Below are positions 1-6,956 of a DNA stretch of 13,667 nt, piece by piece (within the stretch, counting starts at the first letter, position 1; each line of letters starts with the position of its first letter). Position numbers and translations under genes: made by a program. This stretch comes from Dehalococcoidia bacterium (GTDB taxonomy: Bacteria > Chloroflexota > Dehalococcoidia > Plut-88900). The stretch is from assembly GCA_012270635.1 (NCBI GenBank), contig JAAXHX010000138.1, forward strand, positions 1 through 13,667, read 5' to 3'. The notes beneath the pieces were generated by a model that was given only the letters and a program-made list of their open reading frames with translations, had not been told where the DNA came from and ran no database searches.

Positions 1-43
1 AATAGGGTAAGTCCGAGACGCGGAGGTCGTCAACCGAGATATC
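1..43. other. Left flank, no gene seen
   Basis: A short stretch downstream of the D-aminoacylase-like stop codon on the minus strand. It has no clear terminator hairpin and is too short to assess for coding. Confidence 0.4.
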
Positions 44-1603
44 CTAGGAATGGCGCAGGGCTCGGCCGGGCAGGTCTCCCGTGTGCCGTCCCTGGTCGAT
101 GACCAGCTTCCCGTTGACAATAACGTGATAGATGCCGATGGGCAGCTGCTCAGGCTCTTCGAAGGTGGCGGTGGCCTGCACGGTGTCGGGGTTGAAGACC
201 ACGATGTCGGCCTTCATGCCGTTTCGCAGGATTCCCCGGTCCGAAAGCCCGAGCCTCTGCGCCGGAATCGACGTCATCTTCCGCACCGCCTCTTCCAGGG
301 AGACCGCCCCTTCGTCCCGGGCCAGCTGGCCCAGCAGGTAGGGAAAGGTGCCGTAGGTCCGAGGATTGGGCTTGTTGCCTGTGAGCAGGCCGTCGCTTCC
401 GACCATGTGCGCGGGATGCTGAAGAATGGTGCGTATGTTGTCGGGGTTGCCGGTCCGGGCCACGAAGGCGACATCCAGGTTCTCTTCTATCAGCAGGTCA
501 CATACCGTATCGACGATGGACTTGTCCCACGCCCGGGACAGGTCCTCCAGCGACCGACCTTCCCACTCCTTGTTCTTGGCCGAGCCGACCTGGCTGAAGA
601 CGTAGTCGCTCATGTCGCCCCCCCACTGGGGGTTGACGCTGTCGGCGATCCGTTCACGGACTCGCGGGTCCTTGATGCGGGCCATGAAATTCGCGGGCCC
701 TCCCGCGTGCACCCAGGCCGGCACCAAGGAGAGGAGGAGGGTGCTGGCGGCGGGATACGGGTACTGGTCGAAGGTGACGTCCACTCCCCGGTTGCGGCCC
801 TCGTCGATCAGCGCGGTCATGCGCTGCCCCATCCCGTCCAGGGGGCTGTGAAAGTGCGATATCTGCACCGAGACCCCCGCCTCGGCCCCAATGTCGATGG
901 CCTCTCTAAAGGGGTCCAGCAGACCGTCGCCGCGGTGATAGCGGCAGTGGGTTATGTACGTGCCGCCGGACTCGCGAAGGCTCTTGCAGATTTCGGTCAG
1001 TTCATGGGTGTCGCTGTATGTGCCGGGCACGTAGGTGAGGCCGGTGGAGAAACCGAACGCCCCGTCCTTCATCCCCTGCTCCACGAGGGACTTCATGCGG
1101 GCAAGCTCATCCTCGTTCGGGAGCCGGTCCTCCCAACCCATCGCCTCCACCCGCACGGCGGCGTGGGGCACGAAGTAGACGACGTTGCAGGCGGCCCGCT
1201 CATCGAACAGGTCCAGGAACTCCTTGACGGAGCCCCAACGGACGTCGGGGGGAGGGGCGCCGTTGACGGCGGCCAGATACCAGAGTAGTTGCTCCAGCTT
1301 TTGGGGCGAGGACGGAGCATAAGACAACCCGTCCTGCCCCAGGGCATCCGTAGTCACGCCCTGGGCGAGCTTGGCCTCGTGCCGAGGGTTGTTCAGCAAG
1401 GCGATATCCGAGTGGGAGTGCATGTCGATGAACCCGGGACAGACCACGCACCCCGAGGCGTCGATGGTGCGCGCCGCTTCCAACGCGGACGCATCGCCCC
1501 GGATGACGGTCACCGTGTCCCCGGTCACCCCCACGTCGGCCCGGAACCACGTCTGCCCCGTGCCGTCGATGACTCGGCCACCGGATATCAGTAAGTCAAA
1601 CAT
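44..1603 (-). CDS. N-acyl-D-amino-acid deacylase family amidohydrolase
   Basis: Metal-dependent amidohydrolase of 519 aa, close to the usual length of D-aminoacylases, which hydrolyse N-acyl-D-amino acids to the D-amino acid and a carboxylate in the cytoplasm. Visible landmarks: an N-terminal beta-sandwich strand (LLISGGRVIDGTG, residues 4-16), the first metal motif GFIDMHSHSD (H62, H64), THC with H219, ISH with H250, and GSDG with the likely catalytic D404; the C-terminus returns to the beta-sandwich (ADIVVFNPDTV). The position of the metal-bridging Cys of classical D-aminoacylase (NCG) reads GQDG here, with D91 replacing Cys. ATG start; no strong Shine-Dalgarno is seen, but the gene begins 16 nt after the ureohydrolase stop, so translational coupling is likely. 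Family membership is sure. The substrate is not: it could be an N-acyl amino acid, a dihydropyrimidine-like amide or another amide. Confidence 0.9.
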   Translation of the reverse strand: MFDLLISGGRVIDGTGQTWFRADVGVTGDTVTVIRGDASALEAARTIDASGCVVCPGFIDMHSHSDIALLNNPRHEAKLAQGVTTDALGQDGLSYAPSSPQKLEQLLWYLAAVNGAPPPDVRWGSVKEFLDLFDERAACNVVYFVPHAAVRVEAMGWEDRLPNEDELARMKSLVEQGMKDGAFGFSTGLTYVPGTYSDTHELTEICKSLRESGGTYITHCRYHRGDGLLDPFREAIDIGAEAGVSVQISHFHSPLDGMGQRMTALIDEGRNRGVDVTFDQYPYPAASTLLLSLVPAWVHAGGPANFMARIKDPRVRERIADSVNPQWGGDMSDYVFSQVGSAKNKEWEGRSLEDLSRAWDKSIVDTVCDLLIEENLDVAFVARTGNPDNIRTILQHPAHMVGSDGLLTGNKPNPRTYGTFPYLLGQLARDEGAVSLEEAVRKMTSIPAQRLGLSDRGILRNGMKADIVVFNPDTVQATATFEEPEQLPIGIYHVIVNGKLVIDQGRHTGDLPGRALRHS

Positions 1604-1619
1604 TCAAGTAGAATCTTGC

Positions 1620-2633
1620 CTAGCCGTCCAGGTCCACTTCGTCGAACAGGTACTCGCCGAGGTAGCCGATTAACGCGTTGGCCGCCAGGTAGGGCGTCCT
1701 GCCCCCGGGGTCGAGGGGAGGGGCGACCTCGCACAGGTCCAGGGCCTTGATGCAGTCGTACTCGGTCAATATCGCCATGGCGTCCAGCAGGTCGGTGGCC
1801 CCTATGCCCTCGAAGACCGGGGCCCCCGTCCCGGGAGCGTGCGACGCGTCCACCACGTCGATGTCGACGCTGACGTATACGGCATCCGTCCCGTCCGCCG
1901 CCGCTTCCATGGCCTGCCGGAGCACGTGCTCCATCCCCTGGGTCTTCACGTCCTTGGCCGTGGACATCTTCAGCTTTTGGGTCTTGTACATCCGGTATAT
2001 GTCGGCGTCCATCACGCTCCCGTTCAACCCCACCCAGCTCATGTTCTTGTAGGACACCACCGAGTTCTCGCTGATCCGGCGAGCGCATGTGCCGTGGTTG
2101 TATTGTCCCAGCTCGCCGTAGCTGTTCCGGAAGTCGGTGTGGCTGTCGATGTGGACGTATCCCAGCTTAGGCCTCTCCCCTCGCTCCATCAAACCTCTCG
2201 CGAACCCCTCGAAACCCGGATATGCCAGGTAGTGGTCGCCTCCCAGGAGAATCGGGACGGCGCCCCGCTTCACGATATCCGAAATCCCCTCCATCACCGA
2301 ATCCGTGGTCTTCATGATGTCCAGGGGGTGAATGTTGAAGTCGCCCAGGTCCCCCAGGTTGAGCTTCGGCTTCATCCGCCGCGCGATGTGGGAGTCCACG
2401 TTCACCGCCGTTTTTTCGCTGGCCACGTCCTGGAGACCCCTGTACATCAGGGACGCCTCCCGGATGCTCCTCGGCCCGTACCGCGCCCCGGGCCTCGGGA
2501 ACAGGATGCCCATGTCGATGGGCGCGCCCGCTACCACGGCCATTCCTTCCCTCACGTCCTCCAACCCGATCTGCGGAGCGTTGTAGAAAGTCGGGATTCC
2601 GACGTAGTCGGTTATAAAATCGATGTCCTTCAT
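1620..2633 (-). CDS. Ureohydrolase (agmatinase/arginase family)
   Basis: Binuclear-manganese ureohydrolase of 337 aa. The family splits guanidino compounds (agmatine, arginine, guanidinobutyrate and similar) into urea and an amine or acid. All six metal ligands of the family can be seen: GGDH (H134), HIDSHTD (D163, H165, D167) and SVDIDVVD (D257, D259), followed by APGTG (266-270). NHGT at 179-182 matches the substrate-loop HGT of agmatinases. The usual DP after the third motif is DA here. The ATG is preceded by GGGAG at 7 nt, a good ribosome-binding site. It lies between the FAD oxidoreductase (85 nt upstream) and the D-aminoacylase-like gene (16 nt downstream), suggesting a nitrogen-compound catabolic operon. 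Agmatinase is the default label (speB-like), but the substrate cannot be fixed from sequence alone. Confidence 0.92.
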   Translation of the reverse strand: MKDIDFITDYVGIPTFYNAPQIGLEDVREGMAVVAGAPIDMGILFPRPGARYGPRSIREASLMYRGLQDVASEKTAVNVDSHIARRMKPKLNLGDLGDFNIHPLDIMKTTDSVMEGISDIVKRGAVPILLGGDHYLAYPGFEGFARGLMERGERPKLGYVHIDSHTDFRNSYGELGQYNHGTCARRISENSVVSYKNMSWVGLNGSVMDADIYRMYKTQKLKMSTAKDVKTQGMEHVLRQAMEAAADGTDAVYVSVDIDVVDASHAPGTGAPVFEGIGATDLLDAMAILTEYDCIKALDLCEVAPPLDPGGRTPYLAANALIGYLGEYLFDEVDLDG

Positions 2634-2718
2634 GGCACGTCTCCCTTATGTAGCTGCGTCTTCAACATACCTTTGCTCGTTGCTGCTCCCGACCCGCGAC
2701 CTCCCCGCCCCCCTTCCT

Positions 2719-3924
2719 CTAATCATCCTGCTTGAACAGGTAATAGTTGTACTCGTATTTCCCTACCAGCGCCTCCCCCTCTTCGAAGCGGGCGAGCCTG
2801 AAGGGTCGGATGTCGACGCTGGAGGCCCGGCCGTCCACTATCAGTTCCGACATGCACTTGCCCACAGCCGGCCCGATCTTGAACCCCGTGCCGCTCATCC
2901 CCACCGCCAGGTACAGCCCCTCCAGCCCCGGCGCCCGGTCCAGGATCAGGTGGCCGTCCGGCGTATTGCCGTCCACGCCGTTCCAGGACCTGACCCACGT
3001 TGCGTCCTCCATGGCCGGTATCCGGGAGGCGATCCGGCGGCTGGTGCGCAGCGACCATCTCATGTCCGGCTCCGCCTCGTAGCTGTCCGGGTCCAGGTCC
3101 TTGGGGGACTCGTGCCGGTCAACGACACTGCTGAAGCCGAGCAGCGTAAGCTCCCCCGGCTCGGGCCTGAAGTAGATGCCGTTCGCCGCATCGATGCACG
3201 CGGGGTGACTCCCGTATAAAATCGGCGGTCTTTTAAGTACGCCCACCGACAGCATCATTCCCGTGATCGGCAGGTCGAGTCCCACCCCCGCCCCCAGCCT
3301 CTTGGACCACGCGCCTCCCGCCAATACTACATTCTCCGTTGAAATCCTTCGCTGGCTGGTCTCCACACCCGTCACCCGATCCCCGTCCTCCAGTATCCTC
3401 AGCGCTTCCTCTCCCTGGGACACCTCGGCGCCGAGCTCCTGCGCCCGCCTTACGAAGCCCGTGGCTGCGGAGTGGGGGTCACCGTAGCCGCTGTCGGGCT
3501 CGTAGGCGGCGGCGCCCACGTCCCCCACGTACCAGTGGGGGAGCAGTTCCCGGAGGGACTCGGGGTCCAGGGCGTAGGTGTTTATCCCGGCCTCGTCCCT
3601 AAGGATGTCTACGTTGCGATGAAGCTTCTCCTTCTCTTCCTCCCCGACTATGAACACGAACCCGGCGTTGACGAAGCCGCTCTCCCCTCCGATTAGCTCC
3701 CCCCAGTTCGCATACACCTCGCCGCCCAGCTTCGCCATGGCCGAGTCCCACGGGTTGGTGTAGTGCATCCGTATGACCGCCGTCGCCTTGCCCGTCGCCC
3801 CGCCGGCCACCGACCCCTTGTCGACGAGGGTAACCCCCATCCCCCTCTCGGAGAGGTAGTGAGTGATGCTGCTTCCCACAATCCCTGCCCCGACCACCAC
3901 CACTTCTGCCGTGCCGTTTCCCAC
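2719..3924 (-). CDS. FAD-dependent oxidoreductase, DAO / sarcosine oxidase beta-like
   Basis: Flavoprotein of 401 aa in the D-amino-acid oxidase/glycine oxidase/sarcosine oxidase superfamily, which oxidises secondary or primary amines at the C-N bond. The N-terminal Rossmann dinucleotide motif is GAGIVG (12-17), with D35 closing beta strand 2 (VTLVDKG) as expected for the FAD ribose. The conserved LAGGAWS is at 201-207 and the C-terminal FAD-binding signature of SoxB/DadA-type enzymes, GVDGNTPDGHLILDR followed by GMSGTGFKIGPAVG, at 316-355. There is no signal peptide. The start is GTG, 8 nt after AGAGG. It is the first gene of the left minus-strand block, with its own promoter upstream. Sarcosine, dimethylglycine, D-amino acids or N-methyl guanidino compounds are all possible substrates; linkage to the ureohydrolase favours an amine or guanidino-derived one (inference). 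Confidence 0.9.
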   Translation of the reverse strand: MGNGTAEVVVVGAGIVGSSITHYLSERGMGVTLVDKGSVAGGATGKATAVIRMHYTNPWDSAMAKLGGEVYANWGELIGGESGFVNAGFVFIVGEEEKEKLHRNVDILRDEAGINTYALDPESLRELLPHWYVGDVGAAAYEPDSGYGDPHSAATGFVRRAQELGAEVSQGEEALRILEDGDRVTGVETSQRRISTENVVLAGGAWSKRLGAGVGLDLPITGMMLSVGVLKRPPILYGSHPACIDAANGIYFRPEPGELTLLGFSSVVDRHESPKDLDPDSYEAEPDMRWSLRTSRRIASRIPAMEDATWVRSWNGVDGNTPDGHLILDRAPGLEGLYLAVGMSGTGFKIGPAVGKCMSELIVDGRASSVDIRPFRLARFEEGEALVGKYEYNYYLFKQDD

Positions 3925-3949
3925 CTGGTTTGCCTCTTTACAAGCGGTC

Positions 3950-3996
3950 TCGTCCCAAGTCGCCGTCGAAATCTAGTCATACTGTCGTCCCATGTC
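3950..3996. repeat. 12-bp direct repeat bracketing the oxidoreductase promoter
   Basis: TCGTCCCAAGTC (3950-3961) and TCGTCCCATGTC (3985-3996) match at 11 of 12 positions and are 35 bp apart start to start. One copy overlaps the -35 box of the minus-strand promoter and the other lies just downstream of its predicted transcription start. That placement suits a pair of repressor sites, but no regulator gene is in the window and chance similarity in GC-rich DNA cannot be excluded. Confidence 0.35.
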
Positions 3997-3998
3997 AA
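3970..3998 (-). promoter_or_regulatory. Sigma70-type promoter for the oxidoreductase-ureohydrolase block
   Basis: On the minus strand a perfect -35 TTGACA (3998-3993) is followed by a 17-nt spacer and TAGATT (3975-3970; four of six matches to TATAAT). The predicted start of transcription is near 3963, giving a leader of about 38 nt before the GTG at 3924 that carries an AGAGG ribosome-binding site. Position, spacing and direction all fit. Confidence 0.6.
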
Positions 3999-4029
3999 CC
4001 CGATTCTCCCACCCGACCCCCTGAACGTC

Positions 4030-4041
4030 TATAATGCCCCC
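4030..4041 (+). promoter_or_regulatory. -10 box giving a leaderless MFS transcript
   Basis: A consensus TATAAT at 4030-4035 ends 6 nt before the ATG at 4042. Transcription normally starts about 7 nt after a -10 box, so the mRNA should begin at the A of the start codon. There is no Shine-Dalgarno sequence upstream (the six bases before ATG are GCCCCC), which agrees with leaderless translation. No recognisable -35 lies at 16-18 nt. Confidence 0.6.
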
Positions 4042-5322
4042 ATGAACGCCCTCTCGGGCCGCAACGCCTCTCACGTAGCCAGGACCCGCTTCCTCCCCGC
4101 CCTCGCCCACCGGGACTTTCGCCACCTCTGGTTTGCGGCCCTCAGCGCCGACGCCGGGGCCTGGGCCGTCATCGTGGCCCGGGGATGGCTCGCCTACCAC
4201 CTCGCCGAGAACAACCCCAGCGCCTCGGCGGGGCTGGTCATCTTCTCGGCGATGATCCCGTACGTGCTGGTGCCGGTCTTCGCCGGTTTCCTAGCGGACA
4301 GGATGGTGCGTCGGGACCTGCTGGCATGGTCGATGGGGTTCCAGATATTGATCCACATTGCCACGGCTGCTATAGCGCTGCTGGGCGTCGTGCAGATCTG
4401 GCACCTGGTGGTCATAGCCTTCATTACCGGCAGCGCCATGGCGACCCAGGTGGCGGGGCTGGAGTCGCTGACGGCCAACTTGGTCCCGAGAAAAAACCTG
4501 GTAAACGCCTACGCCCTCATCAATGCCGCCTTTCACGGGACTCGGGCCTTGGGGCCGGGGGCAATTGCGCCGGTGCTGGCCTTGCTGGACATCGGGTGGG
4601 CGTTCGTTATAGCCGGGGTTGCGTACATCATAGCAATCACGCTGGTCCTGCGCATCGAAACCCGGTCCACAGGCGTCATAGAGTCGGCGAGGGGACACTT
4701 GCGCAACCTGGCCGAGGGCTTCATATACGCCTACCGGCACCCGGTCCTGGTAAGGGTGTTCGTACTGGTCATCTTCCACTGCTCCCTTACAATGTCCTTC
4801 GAATCCCTGCTCCCCGTCATTTCGGAGACGAAGCTGGGAACGGACGCCTTTGGCGTCAGCATGATGAACGTGACGGTCGGGGTGGGGGCGCTTCTAATTT
4901 CGCTGGTCATAGCGCCTCTTTCAGCGCCTCACAGGCGGGGGAGGCTGCTGTTGATCAACGGCATCATCAGCGGCATCAGCCCCCTGACACTGGCATTCGC
5001 CCCGACCCTTCCACTGGCCATGCTGGCCACTGCGTTCATGGGCGCATCGCAGGCGGGATTCATGATCCTGTCATCGATACTGATCCAATCGGTGGTGCCG
5101 GACGGGATAAGGGGTCGGGTGACGAGCATTTACATCCTTCACGCAGCGGGAATCATGTCCTTCGCCAACTTCGGCAACGGCGCCTTGGGCGATCGATTTG
5201 GCCCAGAATGGGTGCTGGCGGTGGCAGGCGGGGGGTTCGTGGCATTCGTGATACTCACCGCACTGGAGAGAAGGACGCGAGGGATTTACATCCGGGGTGT
5301 GGCGGTGGCCCCTACGGGCTAG
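4042..5322 (+). CDS. MFS transporter (MFS_3 / EntS-like exporter family)
   Basis: Inner-membrane major facilitator of 426 aa with about 12 hydrophobic helices, likely an exporter of small molecules or drugs. The loop between helices 2 and 3 carries the MFS signature GFLADRMVRR (82-91). The stretch LVPRKNLVNAYALINAAF, followed by RALGPG, is the hallmark of the MFS_3 (enterobactin exporter/tetracycline-type) group. A matching second-half segment, SVVPDGIRGRVTSIY, occurs before the last helices. The frame is open further upstream, but I chose ATG 4042 because the family N-terminus (LAHRDFRHLW) begins just after it and the TATAAT box sits directly before it. It is transcribed divergently from the FAD oxidoreductase and ends in a stop overlapping that of the convergent MBL gene. 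Substrate unknown; its place between two catabolic blocks hints at efflux of an intermediate, which is only inference. Confidence 0.9.
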   Translation: MNALSGRNASHVARTRFLPALAHRDFRHLWFAALSADAGAWAVIVARGWLAYHLAENNPSASAGLVIFSAMIPYVLVPVFAGFLADRMVRRDLLAWSMGFQILIHIATAAIALLGVVQIWHLVVIAFITGSAMATQVAGLESLTANLVPRKNLVNAYALINAAFHGTRALGPGAIAPVLALLDIGWAFVIAGVAYIIAITLVLRIETRSTGVIESARGHLRNLAEGFIYAYRHPVLVRVFVLVIFHCSLTMSFESLLPVISETKLGTDAFGVSMMNVTVGVGALLISLVIAPLSAPHRRGRLLLINGIISGISPLTLAFAPTLPLAMLATAFMGASQAGFMILSSILIQSVVPDGIRGRVTSIYILHAAGIMSFANFGNGALGDRFGPEWVLAVAGGGFVAFVILTALERRTRGIYIRGVAVAPTG

Positions 5323-6179
5323 AAGGGAATGGACATCAGTTCCTGGGAGAAGATGACCTCCCCCGGGAACACGGCCCTCACGTCATTCTCCGCCTTGGCC
5401 CTCGCCCCTTCTTCCGAAAGCCCGGGGCCCATGTGCACCAGCGCCAACCTGCTGACCCCCGCGTCCCGTGCCATCTTCGCCGCGCCCGTGGTGCCGCACT
5501 GGCCCACGTGCTCGCCGTTTTCATCCATCACGTCCTGGTCGTCCCAGCACATGCACAACAGGATGTCCGCGGCCGACGCCAGCTCCGTAACCGAGTCGCA
5601 GGGCTGAGTGTCCCCCGTAAAGACTATGCTCCCCGAAGAAGTCTCCAGCCTGTAGGCCAGCGAGTCGAGCCACGGCTGTACGTGCTCCGCAGGCGCGGCG
5701 ACGACCTCCCAGTCCGCCCCCGAGCAGACCTTGCCGGGCCCCACGTCCCGGGCCTCGACCGCCGGCGGATTTCTCGGCAGGGTGCCGCCCCGGTTCACGT
5801 AGACCCTCTGGCTCACGGGATGGCTCACCCGCGCCTTCCAGTCGTGGGCAAACGCCCCCGACTCCCCTATCAGCTTCTCCGTGATCGACTCGGTCAGCGT
5901 GGGGCCGTAGACCTTCAGTCGGTTCTCCCGCCCAACCCCCTGGTCCCATCGACACAGCAGGAAGCACGGGTAGTCGACGTCATGGTCGAAGTGATGGTGC
6001 GTGAAGAAGAGATGGTCTATCTGGGTCGGCCATAGGCCAGCCTTGACCAGCTTGTGTGTAGCCGCGGGTCCGCAATCGAACATCAGGCGCTGACCGTCGA
6101 ACTCCGCCACGAATGACGAGCCGAAGCGCGCGGGCGTGGGGGTCGGGGTCCCGGCCCCGAGCACGACTATCCTGCTCAC
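5319..6179 (-). CDS. MBL-fold metallo-hydrolase (RNase Z/ElaC-like subgroup)
   Basis: Metallo-beta-lactamase-fold hydrolase of 286 aa. The N-terminus VVLGAGTPTPTPARFGSS, then FDCGPAATHKL, is typical of the RNase Z/arylsulfatase-like branch. Zinc ligands: HHHFDH (H61, H63, D65, H66), H166 in the sequence AEHVQPW, D190 in FTGDTQPCD and H249 in LVHMGP. All are present, so it should be active. Members of this branch include tRNA 3' processing enzymes, phosphodiesterases and sulfatases; clustering with catabolic genes rather than tRNA genes argues for a small-molecule role. The start is GTG and overlaps the SDR stop in the sequence GTGA, so translation is probably coupled. The stop shares CTAG with the convergent MFS stop, leaving no space for a terminator between them. 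Confidence 0.88.
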   Translation of the reverse strand: MSRIVVLGAGTPTPTPARFGSSFVAEFDGQRLMFDCGPAATHKLVKAGLWPTQIDHLFFTHHHFDHDVDYPCFLLCRWDQGVGRENRLKVYGPTLTESITEKLIGESGAFAHDWKARVSHPVSQRVYVNRGGTLPRNPPAVEARDVGPGKVCSGADWEVVAAPAEHVQPWLDSLAYRLETSSGSIVFTGDTQPCDSVTELASAADILLCMCWDDQDVMDENGEHVGQCGTTGAAKMARDAGVSRLALVHMGPGLSEEGARAKAENDVRAVFPGEVIFSQELMSIPF

Positions 6180-6934
6180 TTTGCGTTCCTTCCCCCGTCT
6201 ATCACTACCGCCGTCCCCGACACGTACGCTGCATCATCCGATACCAGATATACCACCAGCTTGGCTATGTCCTCCGGCTGCCCCGCCCGACCCACGGGAA
6301 TGCCGGCCGCCACCTCGTCGAATATCCCCGCCTTTCCCTCTACCCCCTGCGCCCCGGGCGTGTCCACGAGCCCCGGGATCACGCTGTTCACCCGTATCCC
6401 CTGCTCGCAGAACTGGCTACTGGTCGTCTTGGTCAACTGGATCATCCCCGCTTTGCTGACGGCATACGGCAGCGAGAACGTGCTCCCTCGCAGAACCACC
6501 GACGAGGAGACGTTCACTATCGCGCCCCGGCCCCGCTTCAGCATCTCCGGTATCACGTACTTGGAGCACAGGAACGGGCCCTTGAGGTTGATGTCCATCA
6601 CCGTGTCCCACTCCTCCTCCGCAACCTCCGTCAGGACGGGGGCCTGGACCTGGAGGGCCGCCGCGTTCACCAGCACGTCTATCTTTCCGTACTCCTCTAC
6701 GACTCTTTCCACGGCGGCCTGCACTTCGCCCGCCCGAGACACGTCCGTTTCTATGAAAATAGCCGAACCCCCGGCCTCCCTTATCTCGCCTACCGTCCTC
6801 TCCCCGCCCTCGACGTGAATGTCAAGCACCGCCACCCGGCCTCCCTCCGCCGCGCACTCCTTCGCCGTCCCCCTCCCGATCCCCAGGCTCCCGCCCGTGA
6901 TGACGCAGACTTTGTCTTCCAGCTTGCCCGCCAT
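6176..6934 (-). CDS. SDR family NAD(P)-dependent oxidoreductase
   Basis: Classical short-chain dehydrogenase/reductase of 252 aa, the standard length, interconverting a hydroxyl and a carbonyl group with a nicotinamide cofactor. Motifs in order: TGGSLGIG (13-20, cofactor), D38 at the end of beta strand 2 (favouring NAD(H) over NADP(H)), NAAA (90-93, a variant of NNAG), N116, the catalytic S144, Y157 and K161 (YAVSK), the IPGLVDTP segment after beta strand 6, and SGTAVVIDGG near the C-terminus. ATG start with GGGAGGG 5 nt upstream, a strong ribosome-binding site. It follows the second amidohydrolase by 22 nt and overlaps the MBL hydrolase by 4 nt, so it is mid-operon. The substrate is unknown; a hydroxyacid or alcohol released by the neighbouring hydrolases would fit but is inference. 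Confidence 0.93.
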   Translation of the reverse strand: MAGKLEDKVCVITGGSLGIGRGTAKECAAEGGRVAVLDIHVEGGERTVGEIREAGGSAIFIETDVSRAGEVQAAVERVVEEYGKIDVLVNAAALQVQAPVLTEVAEEEWDTVMDINLKGPFLCSKYVIPEMLKRGRGAIVNVSSSVVLRGSTFSLPYAVSKAGMIQLTKTTSSQFCEQGIRVNSVIPGLVDTPGAQGVEGKAGIFDEVAAGIPVGRAGQPEDIAKLVVYLVSDDAAYVSGTAVVIDGGRNAK

Positions 6935-6956
6935 TGCTACCCTCCCTCTCCCGGCC

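Noticed and set aside
50..1288. 412-codon plus-strand open frame opposite the D-aminoacylase-like gene
   Set aside because: Antisense shadow of a gene with intact catalytic motifs; the product is rich in His/Val/Gly/Arg with no family features.
2660..2690. TATGTT-like -10 in the gap before the ureohydrolase
   Set aside because: Only four of six matches and no -35 at a usable distance; the gene is more simply read from the upstream promoter.
4185..6035. 616-codon plus-strand frame spanning the MFS and MBL genes
   Set aside because: It crosses two well-supported genes in a different frame and strand context, with low-complexity Gly/Arg/His composition. It is an artefact of high GC.
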